Positions 41,182 to 50,126 are shown, numbered from the stretch's first letter. The stretch: DNA of 64,000 nt from an uncultured Clostridia bacterium (GCA_937896885.1 CALBNX010000014.1:1-64000), one strand, 5' to 3'. Program-made: numbers and translations. The notes: generated by a model from the sequence alone, not told the origin.

Positions 41182-41979
41182 TTATAAATTGTCGCTATTT
41201 TCCATAGCAACTGCTATATCGCAATACCACATTCCACTTTCGTATGTGATTCCTATGCCGATATATTTGTATCGACTGTCACCAACATACGCCCAGTGTC
41301 CTGAACTGTTCCTTGTGAGTGTTGCAAATTTCTTTGCTATCTCATCAGCCGTTCCTACATACCCAGCCTTTGCTATTGCTTCGCCAGCATTAGCGGTGTA
41401 GTAGGGTTCACCTGACATACCATACAAGGATGGGTCAACATACTCACCATATTTGAGTGCAGTAGCGGCAGTTCGTTCATCTTCTGTATCATGAGCAAAG
41501 TTAGATATTAGTTGACGACTACGATGTTCTGCATATTTGGTTAATCCAGGAAGTTTAGTCGTTACGGGAGTACCTTGCTCTTTACGGTACTCGTTGATGT
41601 AATAAGCTAACCTTTCCGCTATTGCTTTCTCATCTGCCTTTGCAGCATACTGAGCAGGACTTGTTGTTCCTGTTTCAGTTTCTTGTGGCTTGGTGGTAAT
41701 TGTTGTATTTGTTGGTTTTGGCTTTAAACTTTTAACAGTTGTAGTTTCTTTACTGTCAGCATTTTGACCACTTGTTATTTCTTCACTTTTAGGTTTTGTA
41801 CTTTCTTCTGTAGGTTCGGTAGTGCTTTCAGTTGCTTCCTCAACTGTTTCTGGTTCGGTTGTGGATTCCTTTACCGTTACATTTGATTGGGTAGTGGTAG
41901 TCTGTTCTTCAGTATTTCTGCATCCTGTTATGCTTAGAAGGAGTGCTATGCATAGAAACATTGATAATGCTCTTTTCAT
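41182..41979 (-). CDS. CAP/SCP-domain lipoprotein
   Basis: A 265-residue protein from ATG 41979 (AGAGGTG ribosome binding site); the long upstream extension is spurious. The lipobox is LSITGC, giving a lipid-anchored Cys near residue 20. A Thr/Glu-rich linker (~25-110) leads to a C-terminal CAP (cysteine-rich secretory/PR-1) domain (IAERLAYYINEYRKEQG, SNFAHDTEDERTA, SSGHWAYV). CAP proteins are extracellular and of varied function. The frame overlaps the SpoVG gene only if the longer start is used. Likely part of the surface set of the element. Confidence 0.8.
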   Translation of the reverse strand: MKRALSMFLCIALLLSITGCRNTEEQTTTTQSNVTVKESTTEPETVEEATESTTEPTEESTKPKSEEITSGQNADSKETTTVKSLKPKPTNTTITTKPQETETGTTSPAQYAAKADEKAIAERLAYYINEYRKEQGTPVTTKLPGLTKYAEHRSRQLISNFAHDTEDERTAATALKYGEYVDPSLYGMSGEPYYTANAGEAIAKAGYVGTADEIAKKFATLTRNSSGHWAYVGDSRYKYIGIGITYESGMWYCDIAVAMENSDNL

Positions 41980-42046
41980 AATTTTCACCTCTAACTCATA
42001 CAATACACAAAAATTTTCAAAAGTCCAGCAAAATTGCGAATGTTTT

Positions 42047-42430
42047 TTACATATCCTGAGAAACAGCTTCATCCTGTGTAACATCTTCACTCTGCGTCTG
42101 ATTTTCTCTCATTTCTAACTGTTCTTCATAGGCCTTAAGAACAACGCTATTGAGTTCAGCACGAGCTTCTGATGAGATTGGATGGCACACATCAGAATAT
42201 TTCTGTTTGCCATCTTTTGTGTACTTGCTCTGTGGCATTGATACAAAAAGACCGTTTTTGGATTCAATTATCTTTACTCCATGAAAAGCAAAAGCATCCG
42301 CAATTGTGATACTCGCAACTGCCTTTACATTGCTATCTTCATAATCAACCATCTGTGTGATTTTTGCTTTGATATTAAGAGATGGTTTCTGTTTGTTTGT
42401 ATTCTTAAAATTTGATTTTTTGTTTGCCAT
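42047..42430 (-). CDS. SpoVG family protein
   Basis: A 127-residue protein with AAAGGATAG before the ATG. The core LNIKAKITQMVDYEDSNVKA then ASITIADAFAFHGVKIIES and the conserved GLFVSMPQSKY and YSDVCHPISSEARAEL are the SpoVG signature. SpoVG is a site-specific nucleic-acid-binding regulator; copies on mobile elements are common. The tail is Gln/Glu-rich. It heads a cluster of small element regulators (DUF3846, AbrB-like) that reads in the same direction. Confidence 0.9.
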   Translation of the reverse strand: MANKKSNFKNTNKQKPSLNIKAKITQMVDYEDSNVKAVASITIADAFAFHGVKIIESKNGLFVSMPQSKYTKDGKQKYSDVCHPISSEARAELNSVVLKAYEEQLEMRENQTQSEDVTQDEAVSQDM

Positions 42431-42445
42431 AATAACTATCCTTTC

Positions 42446-43135
42446 TTAACCATAATAAATTATGAATCCCATATCATTTTGAACATCTTCTTCGGGGATT
42501 TCTTCAGGTTCGGAGAAGCGTTCCATATATTTCTGTGCTTCTTCATCTGTAAGGGAGCAGAAGTCATCTTCTGTCAAGCCCACCACAAAGAAAGAGCCAG
42601 CGATAATTGAAGAGCCATCACCGATACGGCGATTACCATCAAGACCCATAAGTTTGCCTTCTTCATTACAGATAATGGCAGTACCATCCTCGTTGTAAAC
42701 AATTTCGATAAGTCCACCAACTGCTTTCTGTTCGGCATCAAGTGTGTGTTCAATTTCAGAAACAAAAGGTTTTCTGTGAGGTTCAACATACACAACTTGC
42801 ATCAGGTTGTCCTGTTTGTGAACAAGTGATTCATCAAAGTCAATCTTTGCAAAACCGATACGGTCACAGTAATAGAATCCAGCTTCAAGGTCATTGATGT
42901 TTTCTTCGAGTTTTACCACATCTGATACAGAGAGTGCGTGACCTCTATGTAACGGATGACCGTCTGTATTGAACTTTTTGAACACATCTTCGAGTGTGTT
43001 GCTATCGACATCACCCATAAATACTTCGTTATACAAAGATGCATCGACCTTGTTATCTTTGAGACGATTAAGGGATTGAAATTTAGCACCAACATTATCT
43101 CGATTGGTGTCAATCTGATAAATTTTAATATTCAT
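42446..43135 (-). CDS. YodL/DUF3846-type element protein
   Basis: A 229-residue protein, ATG after AGGTTT. The first ~90 residues fit a YodL-like domain (IYQIDTNRDNVGAKFQSLNR, HPLHRGHALSVSDVV). The next ~95 fit DUF3846 (VVYVEPHRKPFVSEIEHTLD, GLIEIVYNEDGTAIICNEEG). The acidic tail is short. These domains are widespread in Clostridial conjugative elements and antirestriction-type operons; the activity is not known. Confidence 0.75.
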   Translation of the reverse strand: MNIKIYQIDTNRDNVGAKFQSLNRLKDNKVDASLYNEVFMGDVDSNTLEDVFKKFNTDGHPLHRGHALSVSDVVKLEENINDLEAGFYYCDRIGFAKIDFDESLVHKQDNLMQVVYVEPHRKPFVSEIEHTLDAEQKAVGGLIEIVYNEDGTAIICNEEGKLMGLDGNRRIGDGSSIIAGSFFVVGLTEDDFCSLTDEEAQKYMERFSEPEEIPEEDVQNDMGFIIYYG

Positions 43136-43139
43136 AATA

Positions 43140-43442
43140 TTAAACCTCCATTTTCATATTGGTTTGCTGTTCTGCCCACATTACTGAAAGGTGAACAAGT
43201 GCGGCTCTCTGTTGCTCGGCAGAAAGACCATTGAGGAAGTCATAAAGTGTAACTTCGTCATCTTTTTTAGTATGTCGCTGACTGCAATTATCACAGATTT
43301 TTTCTTTTTTCACTGTAACCGAACTACCATCAGGGTTTTCTGTGAAAGACAATACATCGTTATAACTGAATCCGATTCTCTGTCTGATTTCAAACGGAAT
43401 GGTAATTCTTCCTCGTTTACCAAGAATTCTGAATAGTTTCAT
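43140..43442 (-). CDS. AbrB/SpoVT-type regulator
   Basis: A 100-residue protein from ATG 43442 with AAAGGATG upstream; the upstream in-frame start is within the previous gene. The N-terminal swapped-hairpin fold MKLFRILGKRGRITIPFEIR is diagnostic of AbrB-like DNA-binding domains. There is a CxxC pair (KICDNCSQ) and a C-terminal helical part (AALVHLSVMWAEQQ). It probably regulates transcription of the element. Its start overlaps the end of the next gene upstream by one base. Confidence 0.8.
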   Translation of the reverse strand: MKLFRILGKRGRITIPFEIRQRIGFSYNDVLSFTENPDGSSVTVKKEKICDNCSQRHTKKDDEVTLYDFLNGLSAEQQRAALVHLSVMWAEQQTNMKMEV

Positions 43443-43711
43443 TACATCACATCCTTTACACATTCCTCACAAAAATCGAAGCAAGGGCAGTTAGCACAAT
43501 CTTCATCACAATCCATATTGAAAAATTCACATTCTTCGCAATTGCCGTCGCAGATGTAATCATCTTCGTTTTCTGCAGCTTTAATTACAATAGTTCCTTT
43601 TCGAGCACTGATATATAAAATACCAGCCTGACCTGCACCAGCTTCTTCAAATATTTCAGTTGGAATTGCCAAAAGGACATATTCATTTGAATTTAGTTTT
43701 TTATCTTGCAT
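43442..43711 (-). CDS. AbrB-like protein with Cys-rich C-terminal tail
   Basis: An 89-residue protein; ATG 43711 lies 10 bases after AAGGAG. The first ~50 residues resemble an AbrB-type hairpin domain (YVLLAIPTEIFEEAGAG, ISARKGTIVIK). The last ~40 hold about nine cysteines in CxxxCxxC-like groups (CDGNCEEC, CDEDCANCPCFDFCEEC), suggesting metal or Fe-S binding. A redox- or metal-sensing regulator is a reasonable guess. It overlaps the Dam gene by 19 bp. Confidence 0.7.
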   Translation of the reverse strand: MQDKKLNSNEYVLLAIPTEIFEEAGAGQAGILYISARKGTIVIKAAENEDDYICDGNCEECEFFNMDCDEDCANCPCFDFCEECVKDVM

Positions 43712-44709
43712 TGAACAATACACTCCTTTAAGATTTTTTCATAATTCACATCATCTTCTTTAATACCGTTATGAAGATTGAATAAAGTCATTTGCTTGGG
43801 TTTTGCTTTTTCTCTTTCGTATAAATCGTAATTACCGATAAGTAATTCTTTGAATTCTTTCCCGGCATCATATCGTTGAGCCATAGAGTGAGTACGAGAG
43901 AAATCAAGCATTGGAAAACCTTTATACAACTTCCTGATTTCAGGGCAATCGTTGTAGGACAACAAAAACTTTCCATTGATATTTTTCAAGGTATCACGAA
44001 GCCTTACATGGTCATCCCATCCGAACTCAATCGCATACATATCTTCAGTAGAGAAATATGGCGGGTCAAGATAGAAGAAGGCATCATTTCTGTCATAGTG
44101 TCTAATCAGAGTTTCAAAGTCCTGATTTTCAACAACCACATTTGCCATTCTGTTTTCAAGTTCCTGAATAAGACCGAATAGTTTCCGTATATCAAATGGC
44201 TGTGAAGCGAAGGATTTACAACTACTTGAATAACTATAACGGAGCAATTTCAAAAACATTGAAGCTCTGCGTACATCATAATCTTTCGTTATCCTTGTAC
44301 GGATTTCTTTAAGTTCATCTGCTTCAGGAACAGGGAATGACAACTCTGTCAATTTAAGTTCTTCCGAAAGGTATTCATCGCTGAACTGCTCATGGTCAAA
44401 GAACCTGCGGATTGCGATAAAATCCTCCCGGGAGTTTAGATTGCAGAAACCTAACTCACGAATTGTAGCCACTGTGCGTTCTTTCATACAATGAAAGAGG
44501 TTAGCTAAATTTCGGTCAAAGTCGTTATACACCTCAAAGGGATGTATTTCGGGTTTACCAAGTAACACACTACCTGAACCACCGAATACATCAATAAATC
44601 TGCCATAATTCACGGGAAATACGGCATAAAGAATATGTAGGATGGAAGATTTATTTCCCACCCTTGATACAGGAGTTTTAATATTAACCACCTTACTTTC
44701 GTAAGGCAT
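43693..44709 (-). CDS. D12-class DNA adenine methylase
   Basis: A 338-residue protein. Motif I is FIDVFGGSGSVLLGK and motif IV is FFYLDPPYF, as in Dam/D12 N6-adenine methyltransferases. An early SRVGNKSSIL contributes to SAM binding. It should methylate adenines in element DNA; no cognate nuclease is adjacent, so protection from host restriction or regulation is likely. The start is uncertain: ATG 44709 has no clear ribosome binding site, and GTG 44685 is an alternative. Confidence 0.85.
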   Translation of the reverse strand: MPYESKVVNIKTPVSRVGNKSSILHILYAVFPVNYGRFIDVFGGSGSVLLGKPEIHPFEVYNDFDRNLANLFHCMKERTVATIRELGFCNLNSREDFIAIRRFFDHEQFSDEYLSEELKLTELSFPVPEADELKEIRTRITKDYDVRRASMFLKLLRYSYSSSCKSFASQPFDIRKLFGLIQELENRMANVVVENQDFETLIRHYDRNDAFFYLDPPYFSTEDMYAIEFGWDDHVRLRDTLKNINGKFLLSYNDCPEIRKLYKGFPMLDFSRTHSMAQRYDAGKEFKELLIGNYDLYEREKAKPKQMTLFNLHNGIKEDDVNYEKILKECIVQCKIKN

Positions 44710-44721
44710 CAATCGTTCAAA

Positions 44722-44760
44722 ACAAAAAGAGGTATCAATCTGTTAAAAACGATTGATACC
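44722..44760 (-). terminator. Terminator after the small DUF3789-like gene
   Basis: On the minus strand GGTATCAATC pairs perfectly with GATTGATACC, followed by TCTTTTTG. Confidence 0.7.
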
Positions 44761-44768
44761 GTAAATCT

Positions 44769-44873
44769 TTATCTATTCATATCTTCGTCAGATTTTGAAG
44801 CCGCATTGCAAAACGCCATTGCAATAATGCCAATCATACTGCCGACAACACAACCAATAAAAAATGCGAGCAT
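44769..44873 (-). CDS. DUF3789-like 34-residue membrane peptide
   Basis: AGAGGTG lies 7 bases before the ATG. The peptide is MLAFFIGCVVGSMIGIIAMA followed by FCNAASKSDEDMNR, a single hydrophobic helix with a charged tail. That is the pattern I know from DUF3789 peptides in Clostridial conjugative elements. A terminator follows closely. Function unknown. Confidence 0.75.
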   Translation of the reverse strand: MLAFFIGCVVGSMIGIIAMAFCNAASKSDEDMNR

Positions 44874-44884
44874 ATTTTCACCTC

Positions 44885-46552
44885 TTAAATCATTTCATTG
44901 TCATAACTATGTGTTGATTCAATACAATGTTGCTCGAATGCAGAACCAACAGGAGTATGTAAATCAGGATGACCTGCATTAGTAATTGTGTATTCTTCAA
45001 CTGTTATTACCGTTTCGGAAACATGAATATCTTTTAAGTATTTATGCACACCAAAGCAACCCGTACCTAATGTTGTTACATGAGATGGAACAACAAATGC
45101 CTCAATGTTTTTACCCTGTGGATAGAAGTATAGTTTTGTTGTGTCTTTGCTATACAAAGCACCATCAATAATGCATAAGTTTTCATTATTTTCTGAAACA
45201 CTAAAGTATTCAACTGAACGCATATCTGCCAAAGCATTACCTTCGATGGTAGTTACTGTGTCAGGAATCTCTAATGTTTTAATTTTGCTACAGTATTGAA
45301 GTGCATATTTTTCAATTGTTGTTACACCAGATGGAATTTCAATACTTTCAAGAGATATACATGAGTAAAGGAGACCATAACTGAGTTTTGTAATTCCTTT
45401 CGGAATATTAATACTCTTTAATGCTTTACATTCACTAAATGCTCTATCTGCCATTGTTGTAACTGTTTCAGGAATTACAATACTTTCAAGTGCATAAGCA
45501 TATCTGAATGCCCATAAGCCAATTGATTGTAAACCATAAGGTAAACTGACATTGGCAAGTAAATCACATTCACTGAAAGCAGAACTCCCAATGGATTTAA
45601 CATTCTTTCCTACGACAAGAGTTACAAGACCTTTACAACGCGAAAAACTGCTGCTTGAAACAGTCGTTAAACTTTCTGGAAGAATAACTTCAGTAAGAGC
45701 ATAGCATTCATAAAAAGCTGAACTGCCAATGGTTTTAACGCTATTTGGAAAGTCAACATTATTAAGCGCATGACATCTGTTAAATACATTATCTGCAATG
45801 ATGGTTAAACTTTCAGGGAAGTCAATTGTTATTAAGTTTTCGCATTCATAAAAAGCACATACACCAATATTAATAATGCCTTCTTTGATAAGTGCGGTAT
45901 TAAGTGTTTCTTTGTTCAAAGAGAATTCAGACTCTCTCGCATTCCAACCTTTCATTCTACCGTCACTGTCATCGCCATTTTTAGTAACAAGAACAGCGGA
46001 ATAATCCTCAGTAAACTGTGCGACAACATATTCAGGCTTTGTTGCACCAATACCGAAAAGTAACGGATTTTCATCGATTTCTTCAACGGTATAGTCTGTC
46101 TGTGTAATTTCTTTAACATCCACATTAAAGGTTACTGTTGCAGTATATACACCTGAATAGTTTACATCGCTTGAGGTTTTTGCAGTGAGTGTTGTTACTG
46201 CATCGTCACTTGCACCTGCTATCTGTTTGAGAACACTATCACCGGATGTGACTTCTTCATCATCGGCATAAAAGGTATAAGGAATTGTAATGCCATTTGC
46301 TTCACGAAGTTTTAGTTGATTATCAAATTTTGCAGAAATATTCACTTCATATCCAAATGGAATAACCGCATCAGCGATTTTCACTTCTTGTCCGTCTGCA
46401 TTAGCTTCAATATATTCAGGAAGGGTAACTGTGTAGCTACTTTCTACTGTATAATCTAATGTTGCCGTTTTGCTTTCTGCAGCAAAGGAGGTTAACGGGA
46501 ATGCCGTAAGGAGCGTGAGCAGAACGCAAAACATTGAGATAATTTTTTTCAT
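44885..46552 (-). CDS. BspA-type leucine-rich repeat surface protein
   Basis: A 555-residue protein with signal peptide (MKKIISMFCVLLTLLTAFPL...SFAAE). Residues ~30-150 are a beta-sandwich-like domain related to the whole of the next upstream protein (46612). From ~205 it has about ten LRR_5 repeats (IDFPESLTIIADNVFNRCHA, VILPESLTTVSSSSF, NIPKGITKLSYGLL). BspA-type LRRs bind host or bacterial surfaces. It ends without a sorting signal. With its neighbours it likely forms a surface structure carried by the conjugative element. Confidence 0.85.
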   Translation of the reverse strand: MKKIISMFCVLLTLLTAFPLTSFAAESKTATLDYTVESSYTVTLPEYIEANADGQEVKIADAVIPFGYEVNISAKFDNQLKLREANGITIPYTFYADDEEVTSGDSVLKQIAGASDDAVTTLTAKTSSDVNYSGVYTATVTFNVDVKEITQTDYTVEEIDENPLLFGIGATKPEYVVAQFTEDYSAVLVTKNGDDSDGRMKGWNARESEFSLNKETLNTALIKEGIINIGVCAFYECENLITIDFPESLTIIADNVFNRCHALNNVDFPNSVKTIGSSAFYECYALTEVILPESLTTVSSSSFSRCKGLVTLVVGKNVKSIGSSAFSECDLLANVSLPYGLQSIGLWAFRYAYALESIVIPETVTTMADRAFSECKALKSINIPKGITKLSYGLLYSCISLESIEIPSGVTTIEKYALQYCSKIKTLEIPDTVTTIEGNALADMRSVEYFSVSENNENLCIIDGALYSKDTTKLYFYPQGKNIEAFVVPSHVTTLGTGCFGVHKYLKDIHVSETVITVEEYTITNAGHPDLHTPVGSAFEQHCIESTHSYDNEMI

Positions 46553-46577
46553 AACTTTTCTCCTTAATTAAGATTAA

Positions 46578-46601
46578 TAGCCCCAAGGCAAGAAGGGGCT
46601 A
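46578..46601 (-). terminator. Hairpin between paralogous surface genes
   Basis: TAGCCCC pairs with GGGGCTA; there is no strong T-run, so it may be an mRNA processing or partial termination site. Confidence 0.4.
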
Positions 46602-46611
46602 CAGTAATTAC

Positions 46612-47139
46612 TTAGGCTACAGATACTACGAAGTTTGCAGTGTTTGCATACATGCCTGAATAGATTGGTGCTTCAGTAAGAATACCACCGATTGCAACAG
46701 TTGTTACGCTTGTTGGGTTACCTGCATCAACAGTAAGGATTGTATCGCCTGTGTTGATATCAGAACCATCTACCTGAAGACCATATCCGATTGTTACTTC
46801 ACCGTTATCTCTCAATTTGAGCTCATCATTGTATGTGATGTCAATTGAAAGAGTTGTGTTGTATGGAATAAGAACTTCTTTAGCAGTAATGTTCTGTGTA
46901 ACAGGGCTCTTATTCATTGGAGCAGCTTCAATGTAGTCAGGGATTGTTACTTTATATGTACCTGATACTTCATCGTCTGTTGGGTCATCGAGGTCATTCG
47001 GATTACCAAATTCACCAATTTTGTAATATACGGTTGAGTCACCTGATGGGGCGGTCTGGTCAAGTTCACCTGCAAATGCAGTTACTGACATAAGGCAAAG
47101 AGCCATAACGAGTGTGATAATTGTAATAAGTCTTTTCAT
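46612..47139 (-). CDS. Small secreted beta-sandwich protein
   Basis: A 175-residue protein with a signal peptide (MKRLITIITLVMALCLMSVT...AFA). The mature part runs YKVTIPDYIEAAP, VLIPYNTTLSIDITYNDELKL and YSGMYANTANFVVSV, matching the N-terminal domain of the LRR protein (YTVTLPEYIEA, VIPFGYEVNISAKF, YSGVYTATVTFNV). The short gap (59 bp) to that gene suggests one operon. It may be a shaft or pilin-like subunit of which the LRR protein is the tip; this is inference. Confidence 0.75.
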   Translation of the reverse strand: MKRLITIITLVMALCLMSVTAFAGELDQTAPSGDSTVYYKIGEFGNPNDLDDPTDDEVSGTYKVTIPDYIEAAPMNKSPVTQNITAKEVLIPYNTTLSIDITYNDELKLRDNGEVTIGYGLQVDGSDINTGDTILTVDAGNPTSVTTVAIGGILTEAPIYSGMYANTANFVVSVA

Positions 47140-47204
47140 AATTTTTTACCTACCTTTTTAAATTTTTGATATATATCTTCGGTTATCTTGCCTGCGTATA
47201 ACCG

Positions 47205-47942
47205 TCAGATAACATTGATTGTGATTTTTGTATCTGCTGAATTCATCTTTGCTCCTGTTTCAAGCTCATTTGTAAGAATTGAAACAAATGCCGTACATGT
47301 ACCTTTTTCTAAAGGTTCATTGATTTTGATTCTTTTGATTTCATTACCAGGTGGAACATGGTCTGACTGGTAAAGTACAGTTCCATCTTCCAAGGTGATA
47401 ATGAAGGTGAAATAACAGGGATTACCGTCAGGGTTTTTGAGTGAGATAGGTAGATTTCCTGTTTCGCCAGCTTTTACGTTCCATTCGGTAAATCCACAGA
47501 TTGTTATTTGATTTCTTTCTGCTTCTTCTGTCGTTTCTTCAATATCCACAAACTGTTCAATTACTGGATTCCAAGGTTCGTCATCAACCGTTGGCTCGTT
47601 TGGATGAAACATTGTGAGCAAGCAGAGAAGTATTGCTATTAAAAGGATGAATGGCAAGAGACTTGGTCTGATAATAGCGTAATAGTTGTCATCATTTCCT
47701 TTTACATATCCTCTTACTACAGAGAACATAGGCCTTTCTTTAAATAAATCAAAAGAATTCTTTTCAGTCTGAATAGTATTCTCTGTACGAGATTTCCTGA
47801 AATGAAAAAAACCTTGAATGGATGTTTCATCACACTCAAGGCTCTTAAATCTCTTTTTGGATATATAGCGAATTGCTTCTTTTTGATATTTTATGACTTT
47901 GTCGTAAGCAGGGTCATTTCTCTTAATCTGAACTATATTCAT
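47205..47942 (-). CDS. Single-pass membrane protein with extracellular Ig-like domain
   Basis: A 245-residue protein; GAAAGG precedes the ATG. The first ~90 residues are cytosolic and basic, the transmembrane helix is ~93-115 (PSLLPFILLIAILLCLLTMF), and an acidic linker leads to a beta-rich domain (~150-245; NLPISLKNPDGNPCYFTFII). It lies directly before the two secreted beta-sandwich genes and could anchor or assemble them. No family assigned. Confidence 0.7.
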   Translation of the reverse strand: MNIVQIKRNDPAYDKVIKYQKEAIRYISKKRFKSLECDETSIQGFFHFRKSRTENTIQTEKNSFDLFKERPMFSVVRGYVKGNDDNYYAIIRPSLLPFILLIAILLCLLTMFHPNEPTVDDEPWNPVIEQFVDIEETTEEAERNQITICGFTEWNVKAGETGNLPISLKNPDGNPCYFTFIITLEDGTVLYQSDHVPPGNEIKRIKINEPLEKGTCTAFVSILTNELETGAKMNSADTKITINVI

Positions 47943-47963
47943 AATGACTTTCCTTTCTTTTAA

Positions 47964-48533
47964 TTACATTTGTGGCTCATAATCTTCATCGGCATCTTCG
48001 TTCATTTCGTCATCTGATGTGATGTTTACATACTCACCGATAACATAAAGAGCTTCTTCATAACTGCCGGATGCTTTTACCTTATCACGCATCTCTACTG
48101 CTTGTTCAGCCATTCCGTTATCACGGAGTGTCTTTGAAGCAATGCCGATAAGATTGAAGATGTTACCATCCTTACCAATAAGAGGACAGTCAGGTTTGTG
48201 CTTTTTCTCAGCATAACCACCCAACTGGTTTGGTATGAAATCTGAAAGCCATGTGCCGCCAAATGAATTGTATGTATGCAATCTCCAGATGGCGAATTTA
48301 CCGATATCAAGTTCCACATCATCAAACGGGAATAACAGACAAGTCAAGTCATTATGAGTGAAGCTCTGACAGTCAGTAAATTTTGTGTTATTCAAAAGAA
48401 TACCATGTTTAGTCAATTCTTCATTAATTCCGTCAACCCATTCCTGAAGGTCACCACCGCAACCCTGAAGAATTAAACCTTCCTTTTCATTCATTTGAGG
48501 AATAGCATCAGTTGTAATGTTTGTAATACTCAT
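47964..48533 (-). CDS. Unknown element protein (acidic tail)
   Basis: A 189-residue protein whose start overlaps the preceding gene's stop by 4 bp. It is soluble, with the region GGDLQEWVDGINEELTKHGI and a Trp/Gly-rich part (FGGTWLSDFIPNQLGGY), ending in a Glu/Asp-rich tail. Similar small proteins occur in Clostridial conjugative elements, but I cannot name the domain. Probably an accessory of the maintenance module with the DUF1281-like gene upstream. Confidence 0.6.
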   Translation of the reverse strand: MSITNITTDAIPQMNEKEGLILQGCGGDLQEWVDGINEELTKHGILLNNTKFTDCQSFTHNDLTCLLFPFDDVELDIGKFAIWRLHTYNSFGGTWLSDFIPNQLGGYAEKKHKPDCPLIGKDGNIFNLIGIASKTLRDNGMAEQAVEMRDKVKASGSYEEALYVIGEYVNITSDDEMNEDADEDYEPQM

Positions 48534-49603
48534 AAACTTAATTCTCCTATATCTTCGGATTCGTCCTCATCAACATCTTCAGGCATCGTGTAATCACCGT
48601 CAATGTAGTCACCGAAAGTAACTGAATCATCACCAACAAAATGAGGTTTTGTGTCTTCATCAAAGGCAATGAACTTCTGAATACCTAAATCAAGTTTTTC
48701 ATTGATGACAATAGTACCGCCGAAGTTTACTGTTACGTTTTCTTCCAATGTACTGTATTCTCCGGAATCATCTGTACGGATATGGTAATAGTGAAGAGCT
48801 TTTGGAACATCGTGGTCAGTCAATTTTTTATCTGAATACAATGCAGGTTTACCAAGAACTTCGACAAGCTCATAGTCACCATAATGAACAGAGATATAGT
48901 CATTTTCTGCAATATTGAGAACAAGACCAATTTCTTCGAGGTCATAGTCCATAACTTTTGCCGCAAATTCAATGGCTACTTTATCACTTTCGGGATAATA
49001 CTCTGATACAAGTTCACCATTTTCGTATTCCCATCTGCCACAGTTCTGACCGATATCTTCGTCAGCCCATTCATGACTGAATTTAATATTAGGAAACATT
49101 TCAGCAAGCTTATTAATGACAGGGTGAGGTGATGACCATGCAGTTGTGAAATACAGAGCATCCATTTTGGCGTAGGACATATCCTCACTATAGCCATAGG
49201 AATTCCACTTTGTACCCCAGTTATTGATACTCCACTCATACCATGTTGAGTAGCCATACTGATAAGCATTCTGGAATGCTTTCTTTCCTAATTCCCAATC
49301 TCCTCGTTCAATATCCTTGCGGATTTCAAGGAATTTTTCTTCACTTTCAGCAGGGACATTAAGTAAATCTAAATTCTCAACTTTTCTCCCGAAAGTATAA
49401 ATTTCGAGGAATTCCTTGTATGCTTTAAGGCCTCTGTCTGTCCTGCTACCACTTTCAATATTTAGTGATTCAGGCATTGGAATGAGTTTGTTAAAGTCAA
49501 TAGTACCGATACCGAATTCGTCAACTTTAATCTGCTCAAGCATTTCTTTGATTCTGTCGGCATCGCCCTCATATTTAACTATGTTAGTAATATGGTTTGG
49601 CAT
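48530..49603 (-). CDS. DUF1281/DUF4313-like element protein
   Basis: A 357-residue protein; AAAGGAGAG precedes the ATG. It opens MPNHITNIVKYEGDADRIKE, the hallmark of ferredoxin-like DUF1281/YubB proteins of mobile elements, with the aromatic WYEWSINNWGTKW region in the middle. The C-terminal ~130 residues are a second domain, DUF4313-like, with an acidic tail. Function unknown; such genes cluster with antirestriction genes. A terminator lies between it and the DUF4314 gene upstream. Confidence 0.75.
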   Translation of the reverse strand: MPNHITNIVKYEGDADRIKEMLEQIKVDEFGIGTIDFNKLIPMPESLNIESGSRTDRGLKAYKEFLEIYTFGRKVENLDLLNVPAESEEKFLEIRKDIERGDWELGKKAFQNAYQYGYSTWYEWSINNWGTKWNSYGYSEDMSYAKMDALYFTTAWSSPHPVINKLAEMFPNIKFSHEWADEDIGQNCGRWEYENGELVSEYYPESDKVAIEFAAKVMDYDLEEIGLVLNIAENDYISVHYGDYELVEVLGKPALYSDKKLTDHDVPKALHYYHIRTDDSGEYSTLEENVTVNFGGTIVINEKLDLGIQKFIAFDEDTKPHFVGDDSVTFGDYIDGDYTMPEDVDEDESEDIGELSL

Positions 49604-49644
49604 TTTTGTTTCTCTCCTTTATTAGTTATTTCCGAAAAAAGGCA

Positions 49645-49674
49645 TAAAAAATCGGACTACCTAAAGGTATCCGA
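49645..49674 (-). terminator. Terminator after DUF4314 gene
   Basis: On the minus strand TCGGAtACCT pairs with AGGTagTCCGA, followed by TTTTTT. Confidence 0.75.
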
Positions 49675-49697
49675 GACTTCCATACTTTTATTCAATT

Positions 49698-50009
49698 TTA
49701 CATTTCTATAACTGGATTATTATCTTCGTCCACATCATCGATATCTTGTGTTGTGTCTTGTTCTTCTGCAAGTTCCTGTTCGGTGAGTTTGCGAAAGGAA
49801 TCTTCGCCTGGGACAAGACCTAACTGTCTGCCATTGTCAAAACTGCAATGGACAGTACCGAGTGAGTCAACTGTTCTTACAGTTCCTCTTGTGTTCGGCG
49901 GAATTGGTCGTGGGTCATCACCCATGTGCAAAAGCAACACTCTCGTTCTAGCGGGATATTGCTTTTTATATGTTTCCGCCTGTCTGCTCAATCTTTCCCA
50001 TTCGTTCAT
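49698..50009 (-). CDS. DUF4314 protein
   Basis: A 103-residue protein with AAGGAGGTG before the ATG. RTRVLLLHMGDDPRPIPPNT and GTVRTVDSLGTVHCSFDNGR match DUF4314, an SH3-like small domain from conjugative elements. The acidic tail is unstructured. It is the outermost recognisable element gene on this side; the next gene, on the other strand, begins the defence block. Confidence 0.85.
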   Translation of the reverse strand: MNEWERLSRQAETYKKQYPARTRVLLLHMGDDPRPIPPNTRGTVRTVDSLGTVHCSFDNGRQLGLVPGEDSFRKLTEQELAEEQDTTQDIDDVDEDNNPVIEM

Positions 50010-50096
50010 TTTTTCACCTCCTTGAATGGTTAATTTATATTTGATAGAATGTTTTTACTTAAATCATTTCTATCACCAACTCCTTTCAGGCATAAA

Positions 50097-50126
50097 ACAA
50101 GAGCTAATCGTTTGATTAACTCTTGT
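50097..50126 (-). terminator. Hairpin in leader of the element's outer gene
   Basis: ACAAGAGcTAATC pairs with GATTAaCTCTTGT; TTTT follows on the minus strand. It lies 88 bp before the DUF4314 start, so it may attenuate that operon or end a transcript entering from the right. Confidence 0.5.
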
